Source: Mycobacterium gordonae (lineage in GTDB: Bacteria; Actinomycetota; Actinomycetes; Mycobacteriales; Mycobacteriaceae). From it: DNA of 64,000 bases. The stretch covers positions 62,001-126,000 of the forward strand of contig NZ_CP070973.1 in assembly GCF_017086405.1 (NCBI RefSeq). Direction: 5' to 3'. How positions within the stretch are numbered: position 1 is the first letter of the stretch; the number at the start of each line of letters is the position of its first letter. Positions 26,784-35,443 of the stretch are shown here, piece by piece. The notes below the pieces were generated by a model. That model had not been told where the DNA came from and did no database searches. It saw nothing but the letters and a program-made list of their open reading frames with translations. The translations under genes were made by a program, and so were the position numbers.

Positions 26784-28145
26784 CTACGCAGGCGTCAGCC
26801 CCGGCGCCCCGTTAGGCCCGAACAGGAAGTAGGCGCCGAATCCCCCGGGTGCTCCAATGCCCGGTGTAGCGCCGATGCCGCCGTTGCCGCCGTGGCCACC
26901 GATCCCGAACAGGAAGCCGCCATACCCGCCCTGGCCGCCGTTGCCGCCAAAGGCCAGGTTGGCGGCACCGAAGCCATTGCCGCCGGCGCCGCCTAGCCCG
27001 AAGATGATGCCACCGAGGCCGCCCAGGCCGCCGACCCCGCCCCGGCCTCCGGCATCCGCGGACCCGCCGTTACCGCCGGCCCCGCCTACGCCGAAGTAGG
27101 CACCGCCGTCACCCCCGTAGCCACCGGGCCCGCCTGTCCCGGTACCGAGCGAAGCGCCACCGGCCCCGCCTGCACCGCCGAAGCCGAGCCACTGGCCGGC
27201 GCCGCTGCCGCCCTGACCGCCCTGCCCTCCGGTGGTGGCGCCGGCGGCGTCTCCACCGGCACCACCGTCGGCGCCCGTGCTGATCACGTTGAACAGGACG
27301 TTGCCGCTGCCGCCAGTACCGCCCATGCCAGGGACTCCGCCGTTGAACGGGGTGGCTCCACCGGCGCCACCGGTGCCGCCCGCGCCGTAGAGCAGGCCGA
27401 GGCCGTCGCCACCGTAACCACCCCACCCGGCAACGAATCCCCTTCCGCCGGCGCCGCCGACGCCGCCGTTGCCGAACAGGAGCCCGCCGCTACCGCCGTT
27501 GCCGCCATCGCCGGCGACCCCGGTGCCGCCTGCTCCGCCGACGCCGCCCGCGCCGCCGCTGCCGAACAGGCCGACGGCGTTGCCGCCGCTACCGCCCCAG
27601 CCGGCAAAGCCGTTGGGAACGGCACCACCGGCGCCGCCCCGGCCGCCGTTACCGAACAAGAACCCGCCGTCGCCGCCGCCCCCGCCGTTCTGCCCGGCCG
27701 CACCCGACCCGCCGTTGCCGCCGTTGCCCCACAGCAAGCCGCCGTTCTGTCCCCTGGCACCGGTTCCGTCGACGCCGTCGCGGCCGTCGCCGATCAGTGG
27801 GCGCCCCAGGAATGTCTCCGCGACCCCGTTGATCTGATTGAGCAGATTCTGCAGCGGGTTGGCGTTGGCGGCCTCGGCACTGGCATAGGAGCCGGCGCCG
27901 GCTGTCAGCAGCTGCACGAACTGCTGGTGGAACTCCGCCGCCCCGGCGCTGACCGCCTGATAGGCCCGGGCATGTTCGTTGAACATCGCCGCGACAGCAG
28001 CCGACACCTCGTCGCCCCCAGCCGCCAGCAAGGCCGAGGTCGGGCCCGCCGCAGCCCCGTTGGCAGCGCCGATCGAAGAAGCGATGTCGCCCAGATTTGA
28101 GGCCGCCGCCGTCAAGAATTCCGGAACCGCAATGACAAAGGACAT
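26784..28145 (-). CDS. PE_PGRS family protein
   Basis: A 453-residue protein. The PE domain has Pro-Glu at 8-9 and secretion signal Y87-A-S-A-E91. GRPLIGDG follows at about residues 113-120. The glycine-rich part uses longer units with aromatic residues ([30 protein letters not shown]) than its neighbour, so the two are not a recent duplicate pair. The C-terminus is [18 protein letters not shown]. Export through ESX-5 is expected. It faces the other PE_PGRS gene tail to tail. Confidence 0.95.
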   Translation of the reverse strand: MSFVIAVPEFLTAAASNLGDIASSIGAANGAAAGPTSALLAAGGDEVSAAVAAMFNEHARAYQAVSAGAAEFHQQFVQLLTAGAGSYASAEAANANPLQNLLNQINGVAETFLGRPLIGDGRDGVDGTGARGQNGGLLWGNGGNGGSGAAGQNGGGGGDGGFLFGNGGRGGAGGAVPNGFAGWGGSGGNAVGLFGSGGAGGVGGAGGTGVAGDGGNGGSGGLLFGNGGVGGAGGRGFVAGWGGYGGDGLGLLYGAGGTGGAGGATPFNGGVPGMGGTGGSGNVLFNVISTGADGGAGGDAAGATTGGQGGQGGSGAGQWLGFGGAGGAGGASLGTGTGGPGGYGGDGGAYFGVGGAGGNGGSADAGGRGGVGGLGGLGGIIFGLGGAGGNGFGAANLAFGGNGGQGGYGGFLFGIGGHGGNGGIGATPGIGAPGGFGAYFLFGPNGAPGLTPA

Positions 28146-28191
28146 TTCGACCTCCGAACCGACGCGGTCACCGCCCGTGTGTCACCGCATG

Positions 28192-28805
28192 TCAGGAAAT
28201 CGTATGGCGGTCCCGCGCGAAATTCCGCAGCAACTTCCTCAGCGCCGCATCGATGCCGTCACGCGACCCAGAATTGACGACCTGACCCGGCGGGGAAGCA
28301 GTGCCAGGGAAGCCGTCAAGAACTTCGCCTGCACACCCGGCACCACTGTCACCCACCGCCCGAGTGCCGACCACATCGCCCTGGCCACCGTCTCGGGTGC
28401 GGCAGCCGACTAACGTCAGGCCCGCACGCGCCGCCAAACCGATGTGTACCGGCCCGGGCGCCACCGACAGCACGTCGACGCCGCGTGGCCCGAGTTCACG
28501 GTGCAGACCCTCGGCGAAGTTCTGGACGCAGGCTTTGGATGCCGCCTGGGTCGCCTGGCCCGGCACCGCTTGCCAGCCGAGGATGGAGCCGAACAACACG
28601 ATCCCGCCGCGCCGCTGAGCGGTCGTGCGAGCGGCGGACCATCGGGCCGCTCGGCGACGGCGGCGACGTTGCCGGCGATCATCTCCGGCTCGTCTGCGGG
28701 GTCCGAATCGTGCACCGGGGCAACATGTTTGGTACCCGCCCGCCCGATCCCGTCACTGGCGCCGGTCACCACCACCCACGGTCGGTACTTCTCGCGCTTG
28801 GTCAT
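28192..28805 (-). pseudogene. Broken SDR oxidoreductase gene
   Basis: The start at 28805 overlaps the efflux gene stop (ATGA) and encodes EKYRPWVVVTGASDGIGRA, a normal SDR N-terminus. The frame then becomes meaningless. A second frame near 28440-28600 resumes with the SDR catalytic region and C-terminal half (GSILGWQAVPGQATQAASKA, FAEGLHRELGPRGVDVLSVAPGPV). A further frame change follows ARAGLTL, after which remnants of the usual C-terminus (AMWSALGR-like, VVPGVQ-like) are visible only in other frames. The middle of the gene is missing, so it should not yield an active enzyme. Originally it was coupled to the MFS gene. Confidence 0.8.
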
Positions 28806-30358
28806 GCCCGGCTTCCGGTCGGGTGGGCCGGCAGCACGGCGAGCACGAACAACGCTCCGGCCAGGCAGACCGCTGCGGCGGTCAGGCAGCCGGCACTCAT
28901 GCCCGACAGGAATGCATCGCTGACCGTCGCGCGGACAGTACCCGCGATCGGAGCCGGAGATTGGCCCGCCACGGCCAGCCCCTGCGCCAGGCCGTCCTGC
29001 GCAGCGGATTGGGCCGCGCGCGGTAGCTCCTGCAGCGCTTGGCTTTCGGTGAGGTGACGGATATAGAGAGTAGAGAACACGCTGCCGATGACCGCGACGC
29101 CGAGGGTGCCGCCTACCTGACGGGTGGCGTCGTTGACGGCCGACCCGGCACCGGCCTGCTCGGGCCGGACCACTCCCATGATGGAGTCGGTAGCCGGCGC
29201 GGTGGTCAGGCCCAACCCGCCGCCCAGCAGCACCATCTGTGCGGCCATCTCCAGATAACTGACACTCAAGTCGCACGTGCTGATCCAGGCAAAGGACGCG
29301 GCCATCATCAGGAGTCCAAGGAAAACAACCACTTTGGTGCCGATTCGACTGACTGCGAGCCTGGTGCCCAGAACCGATCCGACGGCGATCGACAGAGCGA
29401 CCGGCAAGATCCGCACGCCGGTGCCCAGCGGCCCGAATCCTTGAAGCTGCTGCATGAACTGGGTGATCAGAAAGATGAACCCGAACAGGGCGAAGAATGC
29501 CACCGTGACCGCCCCACTTGCCGCGCTGAACCGCAGATTGGTGAACAACATGACGTCGATGAGCGGGTCGCGCTGCCGTCGCTCCCACAGGGCAAAGCCC
29601 ACGCCTGCCGCCAAAGCCAGAGCGAAGCCGCCCAGCGTCCGCGCGGAACTCCACCCCTGTTCCGGCGCTTCGATGATGGTGTAGACCAGGGCGCCCAGCA
29701 TCACCACCGAGAGCAGCAGCCCGCCCCGGTCGAGGCGCGAGTCGGGGTCGGGTTTGGAGGCGGGGATGACGACGGGCGCAGCGAGCGCCGCCGCGAGGGC
29801 GATAGGCGCCAGCGCCAGGAAAAGGCTGCCCCACCAGAACATTTCGAGCAGCGCGCCGCCGAGGATCGGGCCCACCGCCACTCCCAGGCCGGTGACCGCG
29901 CCCCATAGCCCGATCGCGACCGCCCGCTGACGAGGCTCCCGGAAGGTGTCGGTGATGATGGCCAGCGTGGTCGGATAGATCAGCGCCGATGCCACGCCCA
30001 TCACCACCCGCATCGCGGTCAGAGATCCCGTCGTGGTGCACAGCGCCGCGCCCACGCTGCTCAGCGCGAAGAGGACGAGCCCGCCGATCAGCGTCCCGCG
30101 GCGCCCGAACTTGTCCCCGATGGTGCCACCGGCCAGCACCAGCGCGGCGAACGCCAGATTGTAAGCGTCGACAATCCATTGCAGGCCGCGCGTCGAGGCA
30201 CCAAGCGCCGAATTAAGGGTTGGCAGTGCGACATTGACGATCGTGGTTTCCACATTGATCGCCAGGGACGCCACCAGGACGACAGCCAGGATAGCGGCGG
30301 GACGGACCCGCGCCGGCGGGGGCTTGATATCGGAACGTTCGGGGGTGTTGATGGTCAT
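28802..30358 (-). CDS. MFS drug efflux transporter, DHA2 (EmrB/QacA, 14-TM) type
   Basis: A 518-residue membrane protein with about 14 helices. The family motifs are motif A GDKFGRRGTLIGG, motif C GLWGAVTGLGVAVGPILGG and the N-terminal NVETTIVNVALPTL. Proton-driven export of cationic or hydrophobic drugs and dyes is the known family role (LfrA, EmrB, QacA). It follows a TetR gene in the same direction. The 78-base gap holds two operator-like sites, so it is probably derepressed by its substrates. A decayed SDR gene overlaps its stop. Confidence 0.93.
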   Translation of the reverse strand: MTINTPERSDIKPPPARVRPAAILAVVLVASLAINVETTIVNVALPTLNSALGASTRGLQWIVDAYNLAFAALVLAGGTIGDKFGRRGTLIGGLVLFALSSVGAALCTTTGSLTAMRVVMGVASALIYPTTLAIITDTFREPRQRAVAIGLWGAVTGLGVAVGPILGGALLEMFWWGSLFLALAPIALAAALAAPVVIPASKPDPDSRLDRGGLLLSVVMLGALVYTIIEAPEQGWSSARTLGGFALALAAGVGFALWERRQRDPLIDVMLFTNLRFSAASGAVTVAFFALFGFIFLITQFMQQLQGFGPLGTGVRILPVALSIAVGSVLGTRLAVSRIGTKVVVFLGLLMMAASFAWISTCDLSVSYLEMAAQMVLLGGGLGLTTAPATDSIMGVVRPEQAGAGSAVNDATRQVGGTLGVAVIGSVFSTLYIRHLTESQALQELPRAAQSAAQDGLAQGLAVAGQSPAPIAGTVRATVSDAFLSGMSAGCLTAAAVCLAGALFVLAVLPAHPTGSRA

Positions 30359-30373
30359 CGGGCGTCCGCCTTA

Positions 30374-30427
30374 TGTTGACAGCAGTAACATCGGCAAGCA
30401 TGCCAGCGTAAGTTATCGCTGTCAACA
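30374..30427 (-). promoter_or_regulatory. Two inverted TetR operator-like sites before the MFS gene
   Basis: TGTTGACAGCAGTAACA (30374-30390) and, inverted, AGTTATCGCTGTCAACA (30411-30427) share the 10-mer TGTTGACAGC and a TAAC end. Together they form an 11-bp perfect inverted repeat (30373-30383 / 30418-30428). A third similar site sits at the regulator's own start. Confidence 0.8.
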
Positions 30428-30436
30428 TGGCGGGGT

Positions 30437-31048
30437 CTAGCGGATACCGTCCTGGACGACGTCGAGGAGGCGGTCGGTGATCAACTGCTTGCGGTCGGCG
30501 TCCGCTGCGGCCAGTGGTCCGTCGAGGTATAGCGAGGACAGGCCGTGCACGGCCGCCCATGCGGCTTCGTCGAGTCCGTCGCGCCGGCTCGGCGTGAGGA
30601 CGCCGGTGGCGACGAGATCGTCGATGCAGCCACTGAGAATCTGGAACGGATGACGGTCGAGTGCTACGACCGGGTCGGTCTGTTGTGGTCCGCCAGGGGC
30701 GAATGCCGTTCGGAACAAGCCAGGTTCGGCCAGGGCGAAATCCACATAGGCCTGCCCGGTGGCCCGCAACCGTGCCACGGCACGCCGATTGCGCGGGCCG
30801 CGATTGGGCACCGAGGCGATCGACTCCACCATCGCCTCGCCCAGCAGTGTCATCGCGTACACCTGGACCGCCCCCAACAACGCCTGCCGGTCCGAATAGT
30901 GGCGGTAGGCGGCGGCGTTACTCACTCCGGCCGCGCGCTGCACGTCGCGTAACACGACCGCGTCGGGCCCGCCGGCCCGGGCCAGCGTCACGGCATGATC
31001 CAGCAGTGCCTGCCGCAGGTTGCCGTGGTGGTACGAGCCGGATGCCAT
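30437..31048 (-). CDS. TetR-family regulator of the adjacent efflux pump
   Basis: A 203-residue protein. ATG 31048 gives ASGSYHHGNLRQALLDHAV, the usual N-terminus of this subgroup; an upstream ATG at 31069 runs through an operator-like sequence and is less likely. The helix-turn-helix is LRDVQRAAGVSNAAAYRHYSDRQALL. The C-terminal domain resembles the TetR C-terminal group with FALAEPGLFRTAF. It lies upstream of the MFS gene in the same orientation, and three matching operators (two in the gap, one at its start) suggest it represses both the pump and itself. Confidence 0.92.
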   Translation of the reverse strand: MASGSYHHGNLRQALLDHAVTLARAGGPDAVVLRDVQRAAGVSNAAAYRHYSDRQALLGAVQVYAMTLLGEAMVESIASVPNRGPRNRRAVARLRATGQAYVDFALAEPGLFRTAFAPGGPQQTDPVVALDRHPFQILSGCIDDLVATGVLTPSRRDGLDEAAWAAVHGLSSLYLDGPLAAADADRKQLITDRLLDVVQDGIR

Positions 31049-31064
31049 GTTGACAAGTTTTACA
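31048..31064 (-). promoter_or_regulatory. Third operator-like site at the tetR start
   Basis: TGTTGACAAGTTTTACA on the plus strand shares TGTTGACA and the TnACA end with the two sites near the MFS gene. It abuts the chosen start codon, which fits autoregulation of a short-leader or leaderless transcript. Confidence 0.6.
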
Positions 31065-31093
31065 TCCAAAGGGTTCGCAAACCGGCGCTTACC

Positions 31094-31623
31094 TCACGCG
31101 GCGCGCCGGTACTCCGCCGTGCTGCGGTTGGTCACCGCACGTAGTGGTTGCCAGCGGAACATGCCGGCGCCTTGCGAATAAGAGAGGTGACCGCCGAGGG
31201 CGCCGCCGACACCGATCGCGGTCAACCCCAGCAGGGTGAACAGGCGGGCCGCCCGGCACCGGCCTTTGCGATAGGCCCGGTAGGACAGCGAGAATATAAC
31301 CACACCAACACCATTGGATGCAGCGTGGACTAGGCCCACCCGGCCAGCACGGTGGGCGGCGGCGCAGCGAGCCCGGTGGCGACGAGCCGGCGGGCTGCCG
31401 TGGTGTCCCCGAAGACGATGTCCAGGACGGCCGAGGTCATCCAGGCGCCGATCGGCAGCGTGATCAACAGTGGGTGCACCGGGTGCCCGAGCCACGAGCC
31501 GCGCAGGGCTCCCGCCAGGCCGTGACGGCCCAGCACTTGTTCGGCGATATGGGAGGCTGTCTCGGTCGTTCCGTCGAGAACCTCGAACTCCTCGACACGG
31601 CTCAGGGCACCATGCAGGTTCAT
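31094..31623 (-). pseudogene. Frameshifted DUF2231-type membrane protein gene
   Basis: The first frame (from ATG 31623) has the family start GSWLGHPVHPLLITLPIGAW, MTSAVLDIVFG and AARRLVATGLAA. It stops at about 31330 after VLAGWA. A second frame immediately continues with the rest of the family, RVGLVHAASNGVGVVIFSL and GVGGALGGHLSYSQGAGMFRW. The join lacks the usual short segment after GWADW, so a small deletion with a frame change broke the gene. The family consists of small four-helix membrane proteins of unknown role. Confidence 0.75.
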
Positions 31624-32003
31624 CGCGGTGGTCTACCCGGTTGCGTGACGTCCAATCAGCGGCCCTAGATCGGAGCCTGTTTCAGGACAGGGATCGTTCC
31701 GTAGTCCGGAACGATGCGACGTCACCCGATGCCGAGTTGCCGAAGTAACGGTTAAACGACACCAGACCGGGGCAAGCTGATGACCACTTCGACATCCCCA
31801 GCGGCAAGAGGGATTTCGTGACGGGACGACGATGAGCGCCACCACTGGTTTGGGTAGCTCCATCGCCGGCCAGTTGAGCGGCCCGCTGGCAGTGGTCGCA
31901 GGCTTCGCCCGGATGGCGGCCCTGACCGGCAAGGCGCTTTCTCGCCGACGTCCGGGATGCCCGACCATCCGCGCCCGGGGGCGGGTGTGCGACGATCGAC
32001 GAT
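31624..32003. other. Intergenic region
   Basis: No supported gene. The plus and minus frames over this stretch have no ribosome site or family resemblance. It should contain divergent promoters for the DUF2231 remnant and the thioesterase gene. Confidence 0.45.
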
Positions 32004-32456
32004 GTGACCGACTCTGTCGTCGAGATGATGAATACCGCTCTGTCATCGACCATCCCGATCGCCGAACACATGGGTGTCCGGATCGTCGAGGCTCGGCGCG
32101 GTTTCGCCGCTGCCAGCGTTCCGGTCGAGGGCAACGGCAACCACTTCGGTGTCATCTACGCCGGCGTTCAATTCACCGTCGCTGAAGTGCTGGGCGGCAT
32201 CATCGCGCTGTCCACCTTCGATGCGAGCAAGTATTTCCCACTGGTGAAGAACGTCGACATCTCGTTTAAGGCGATGGCCAGCACCCCGCTGCGGGCGGAG
32301 GCGCAGCTGGACGAGGAGACCATTGCACGCGTGGAAGCCGAGGCCGCTGAGCGGGGCAAGTCCGACTACATACTGGACGCGGTCGTCACCGATGCCAACG
32401 GCACTGTGGTGGCGAAGACCCACGGGCTTTATCAGCTGCGCGCACATCGCAGCTGA
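32004..32456 (+). CDS. Hotdog-fold thioesterase-like protein (DUF4442/YiiD-C type)
   Basis: A 150-residue protein from GTG 32004. It has a hotdog pattern: an amphipathic helix, VRIVEARRGFAAASVPVEGNGNHFGVIYAGVQFTVAEVLGG with the central helix, then strands VKNVDISFKAMASTPLRAEAQL and DAVVTDANGTVVAKTHGLYQLR. Such proteins cleave acyl-CoA thioesters or are inactive relatives. The N-H-F-G-V-I-Y-A-G block replaces the more usual HGG loop. It stands alone, tail to tail with an amidohydrolase. Confidence 0.8.
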   Translation: MTDSVVEMMNTALSSTIPIAEHMGVRIVEARRGFAAASVPVEGNGNHFGVIYAGVQFTVAEVLGGIIALSTFDASKYFPLVKNVDISFKAMASTPLRAEAQLDEETIARVEAEAAERGKSDYILDAVVTDANGTVVAKTHGLYQLRAHRS

Positions 32457-32460
32457 CGTG

Positions 32461-33345
32461 TTATCGCGTGTCGAGCTGGAAAAGGCGAGCGGCGTTGTCG
32501 TGCAGTACTTTTCGTAGCCATTCGTCGTCGACACCCGGCAGACGCGTCAGGACGCGCATCGCCTCGATGAAGCCGTAGGGGATGTTCGGAAAGTCGCTGC
32601 CGAACAGGATGCGGTCGGCATGCGCGCGTAGCCGCCCGTGCTCAGAGCGCGGAAACGGCATCGTCTCTTCGATGAACGGCGTGAAAGCCATGGTGGTGTC
32701 GAGTCGTACCTCTGGATAACGCTCGACCAGGCCGAGGAAATCGCCGTACTCGGGCATGCCCATGTGCGCGACGATCAGACGCAGTCGAGGGTGGCGCGCC
32801 AGTAACGTCGTGACCGGCCCGGGGCCGGTGTATCTGCCTGGAGCGGGGCCGGACCCGCAGTGCATGACGACCGGAATCGCGGCATCTTCGATGACGCCCC
32901 ACGCCGGGTCGAGCAACGCGTCGGTGGGATCGTACTGGCCGACCTGAATGTGCGCCTTGAAGACTCTCACGCCCGCGTCGACCGCCCGACAGACGTAGGA
33001 TTCGACGCCCGGTTCCGGGTATAGCGTTGCCGTGTGCAGGCAGTCCGGCGTGGCAGCGGCGAAGCCGGTCGCCCACTCGTTGAGCCAGGCCGCCATCTGC
33101 GGTTTGTGGGGATAGACCAGTGAGGTGAACGCCCGTACCCCGAAGTCGCGTAGCGTCTCCAATCGGCGCTGCTCGTTGGTGCGGTAGGTGACCGGCCAGG
33201 TGCGGCCCACCAGTGGCCCGGCTTCGTCGAAGTACTTCCAGACTTTGTCCATGACCGACTTGGGCATGAAATGCGTGTGCACATCGACGATGCCGGGCAG
33301 CCCGAGTGCCTGCCACATCTGACGTACGGCTTCAGTCTCATCCAT
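32461..33345 (-). CDS. Amidohydrolase family protein (ACMSD-like)
   Basis: A 294-residue TIM-barrel metal-dependent hydrolase or decarboxylase. Metal ligands are visible as VDVHTHFMP near the N-terminus, His in VVMHCGSGP, His in LIVAHMGMPEYG and Asp in ILFGSDFPNIPYG. These match the amidohydrolase 2 / ACMSD subgroup, which acts on amides, lactones or carboxylated rings. The substrate is not evident, and neighbours (thioesterase, UsfY, SDRs) do not define a pathway. Confidence 0.9.
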   Translation of the reverse strand: MDETEAVRQMWQALGLPGIVDVHTHFMPKSVMDKVWKYFDEAGPLVGRTWPVTYRTNEQRRLETLRDFGVRAFTSLVYPHKPQMAAWLNEWATGFAAATPDCLHTATLYPEPGVESYVCRAVDAGVRVFKAHIQVGQYDPTDALLDPAWGVIEDAAIPVVMHCGSGPAPGRYTGPGPVTTLLARHPRLRLIVAHMGMPEYGDFLGLVERYPEVRLDTTMAFTPFIEETMPFPRSEHGRLRAHADRILFGSDFPNIPYGFIEAMRVLTRLPGVDDEWLRKVLHDNAARLFQLDTR

Positions 33346-33391
33346 CGTCAGCCAGGATGGCAGGCCCCCGGCTGACTGGGACGGGGAGGGC

Positions 33392-33709
33392 CTACCCGAC
33401 CGGTCGCAGTGGGCTCACTCGTGGCGGACCGGAATGGGTGGCATGCCAATCGCGTTCGACGCGCATGACGCGATGGTGCTCCACCGCCAGCCAGGCGAGG
33501 CCTCCGGCGATCGCCAGCACGGCGACCACGCCACACGTGAGCAGCCACTCGTGGTGCCGGTAGGCCGCCGCCGCCACACCGGCGGCGAGTGAGATCACAC
33601 CGAGCACGATCGACGAGATACCCGGCCAGCTGTAGCGGTCGATGAAGTATTCGCCGGTGTGTGGGCAGGTGGTGCGGAAATGGTCAGTGGGATCTTTGGT
33701 GCTGCACAT
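33392..33709 (-). CDS. usfY: UsfY-like membrane protein
   Basis: A 105-residue protein. It resembles mycobacterial UsfY: an N-terminal DPTDHFRTTCPHTGEYFID, two membrane helices (about 30-50 and 56-77), and AWLAVEHHRVMRVERDW at the end. In M. tuberculosis usfY lies next to the usfX-sigF stress operon; here no sigF is nearby, so this is a stand-alone copy. The role is unknown. The ribosome site GGAGG lies just before ATG 33709. Confidence 0.7.
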   Translation of the reverse strand: MCSTKDPTDHFRTTCPHTGEYFIDRYSWPGISSIVLGVISLAAGVAAAAYRHHEWLLTCGVVAVLAIAGGLAWLAVEHHRVMRVERDWHATHSGPPRVSPLRPVG

Positions 33710-33813
33710 GATTACCTCCGTGGTTGTGCTCTTTCGAAGAGGTACTCACCGTGCGGCAGGCCACCAACCCCCGTCCGAGTGATCTGTCGGGTGACCGCGA
33801 ATCGGTTGCGCCG

Positions 33814-34557
33814 TCAGACCGTGAAACCGCCGTCGACGTTGATGTTAGCTCCGGTGATGTACCCGGCCTCGGGGCCGGACAGGAAGCTCACCATAGCGGC
33901 GACGTCGGAGGTGTGGCCGTAGCGTCCGAGCGCGGAAACCAGCTTGAGGCTCTCGGCGAACTCGCCTTCGGCGGGATTCATTGCGGTGTCGATCGGGCCG
34001 GGTTGAACGTTGTTGACCGTGATACCGCGCGGGCCGAGCTCACGCGCCAGTCCACGGGTGAAAGACGACACCGCGCCTTTGGTCAGCGCGTACACCGAAA
34101 GCCCGGGCCCGGGTACTCGGTCGGCGTTGATGCTGCCGATGTTGATGATCCGCGCGCCCTCGCCGAGATGCGCGACAGCGCTGCGCACGGTCCAGTACAC
34201 GCCACCGATGTTGACGGCGACGACGCGGTCGAACTGCTCGGCGGGAAACTCGTCGATCGGGGCCAGGTAGGCGGTACCGGCGTTGTTGACCAGCACGTCC
34301 AGGCCGCCGAGTTCGGTCACCGCCTGTTCGACGGCCGTCGAGATCTGGCCCGGATCGGCCGCGTCGGCCTGTATGGCAACTGCCTTGCCTCCGTTGTCCG
34401 CCACTTCAGCGACGAGCTTCTCGGCGTCGCTCGCCGACGCCGCGTAGGTGAACGCCACCGTGGCACCGTCCGCGGTGAGCCGCCGCACGATCTGGGCACC
34501 GATGCCGCGGGAGCCTCCGGTGACAAGCGCCCGCTTTCCAGCCAAAGTCATGCTCAT
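33814..34557 (-). CDS. SDR oxidoreductase (FabG-like)
   Basis: A 247-residue classical SDR. It has ALVTGGSRGIGAQIV for the cofactor, TYAASASDAEKL after strand 2 (NADPH type), NNAGTA, Ser in NIGSINAD, and YALTKGAVSSF with Tyr and Lys. The C-terminus ITGANINVDGGFTV is typical of FabG-like ketoreductases. It reduces a 3-oxo group or a similar ketone. It is divergent from another SDR with a 141-base shared promoter region, so the pair may be co-controlled. Confidence 0.92.
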   Translation of the reverse strand: MSMTLAGKRALVTGGSRGIGAQIVRRLTADGATVAFTYAASASDAEKLVAEVADNGGKAVAIQADAADPGQISTAVEQAVTELGGLDVLVNNAGTAYLAPIDEFPAEQFDRVVAVNIGGVYWTVRSAVAHLGEGARIINIGSINADRVPGPGLSVYALTKGAVSSFTRGLARELGPRGITVNNVQPGPIDTAMNPAEGEFAESLKLVSALGRYGHTSDVAAMVSFLSGPEAGYITGANINVDGGFTV

Positions 34558-34698
34558 CTCGGGGAACCTTTCTGTCGCTCACGAACCGCCTCGTTACTCG
34601 GTAGGCAAGTCTGTGGTCGCCGGATTCATTCCCGTCGAACGTCGGGCCAGTCACCCCTGCGGCACAATGCATGGTGATCGTCGGTCGAAAGGTGCTCA

Positions 34699-35439
34699 AT
34701 GACAACGTTTGAAGGCAAGGTCGCGTTCGTCACCGGCGCATCCTCGGGCCTGGGCGCAGAAACGGCGCGACTCCTTTCCCGCAGGGGCGCAGCTGTTTTC
34801 GGTATCGCGCGGGACGCCGCCAAACTCAACGCGGTGTTCGCCGACATCGCCGAGGGCGCCGGTGTTCCCGCGGACGTGACAGACCCGGCAGCCTGCCGCA
34901 GTGCCGTGGCACAGTGCATCGCACGATTCGGCGCCATCGATGTGCTGATCAATATCGCAGGGCATCATCAGATGCGCCGCACCGACTCGATGACCGACGA
35001 CGAATGGGCGCACGACCTGGCGGTCAACCTCAACGGCCCATTCTACCTATGTCGGGCGGCGCTACCGCATCTGCTGGACCGCGGCGGCAACATCGTCAAC
35101 GTCGCCTCCATCGCCGGTGTCGAAGGCCAGGCGTATTCAGCCGGCTACTGCTCGGCCAAGCACGGCTTGATCGGACTGTCCCGCGCGCTCGCTGTCGAGT
35201 ACACAGCAGATCGCTTGCGCGTCAACGCCGTTTGCCCCGGCGGCATGTTGACGCCGCAGATAGAGCAGTTCAGCGCCCCGGAAAACCCGAACTTTGACTT
35301 GATCCTTCGCTCGGCAGCACCGCGCGGCATGATGCAGCCTGTCGACGTGGCCAACGTCATCGCGTTCCTCGCCAGCGACGACGCCGCGGCCGTTCACGGC
35401 GCCGTGTACCGCGTGGACAACGGAAAGGGCGCGGGCTGA
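34699..35439 (+). CDS. SDR oxidoreductase
   Basis: A 246-residue classical SDR. Motifs: AFVTGASSGLGAETA, a short acidic-poor strand 2 end (GIARDAAKL), NIAGHH in place of NNAG, Ser in NVASIAGVEG, and YCSAKHGLIGLSRALAVEY with Tyr and Lys. The C-terminus VHGAVYRVDNGKGAG departs slightly from the usual VDGG. The substrate is unknown. It is divergent from the FabG-like gene and converges on an LppU-like gene. Confidence 0.9.
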   Translation: MTTFEGKVAFVTGASSGLGAETARLLSRRGAAVFGIARDAAKLNAVFADIAEGAGVPADVTDPAACRSAVAQCIARFGAIDVLINIAGHHQMRRTDSMTDDEWAHDLAVNLNGPFYLCRAALPHLLDRGGNIVNVASIAGVEGQAYSAGYCSAKHGLIGLSRALAVEYTADRLRVNAVCPGGMLTPQIEQFSAPENPNFDLILRSAAPRGMMQPVDVANVIAFLASDDAAAVHGAVYRVDNGKGAG

Positions 35440-35443
35440 GCCG

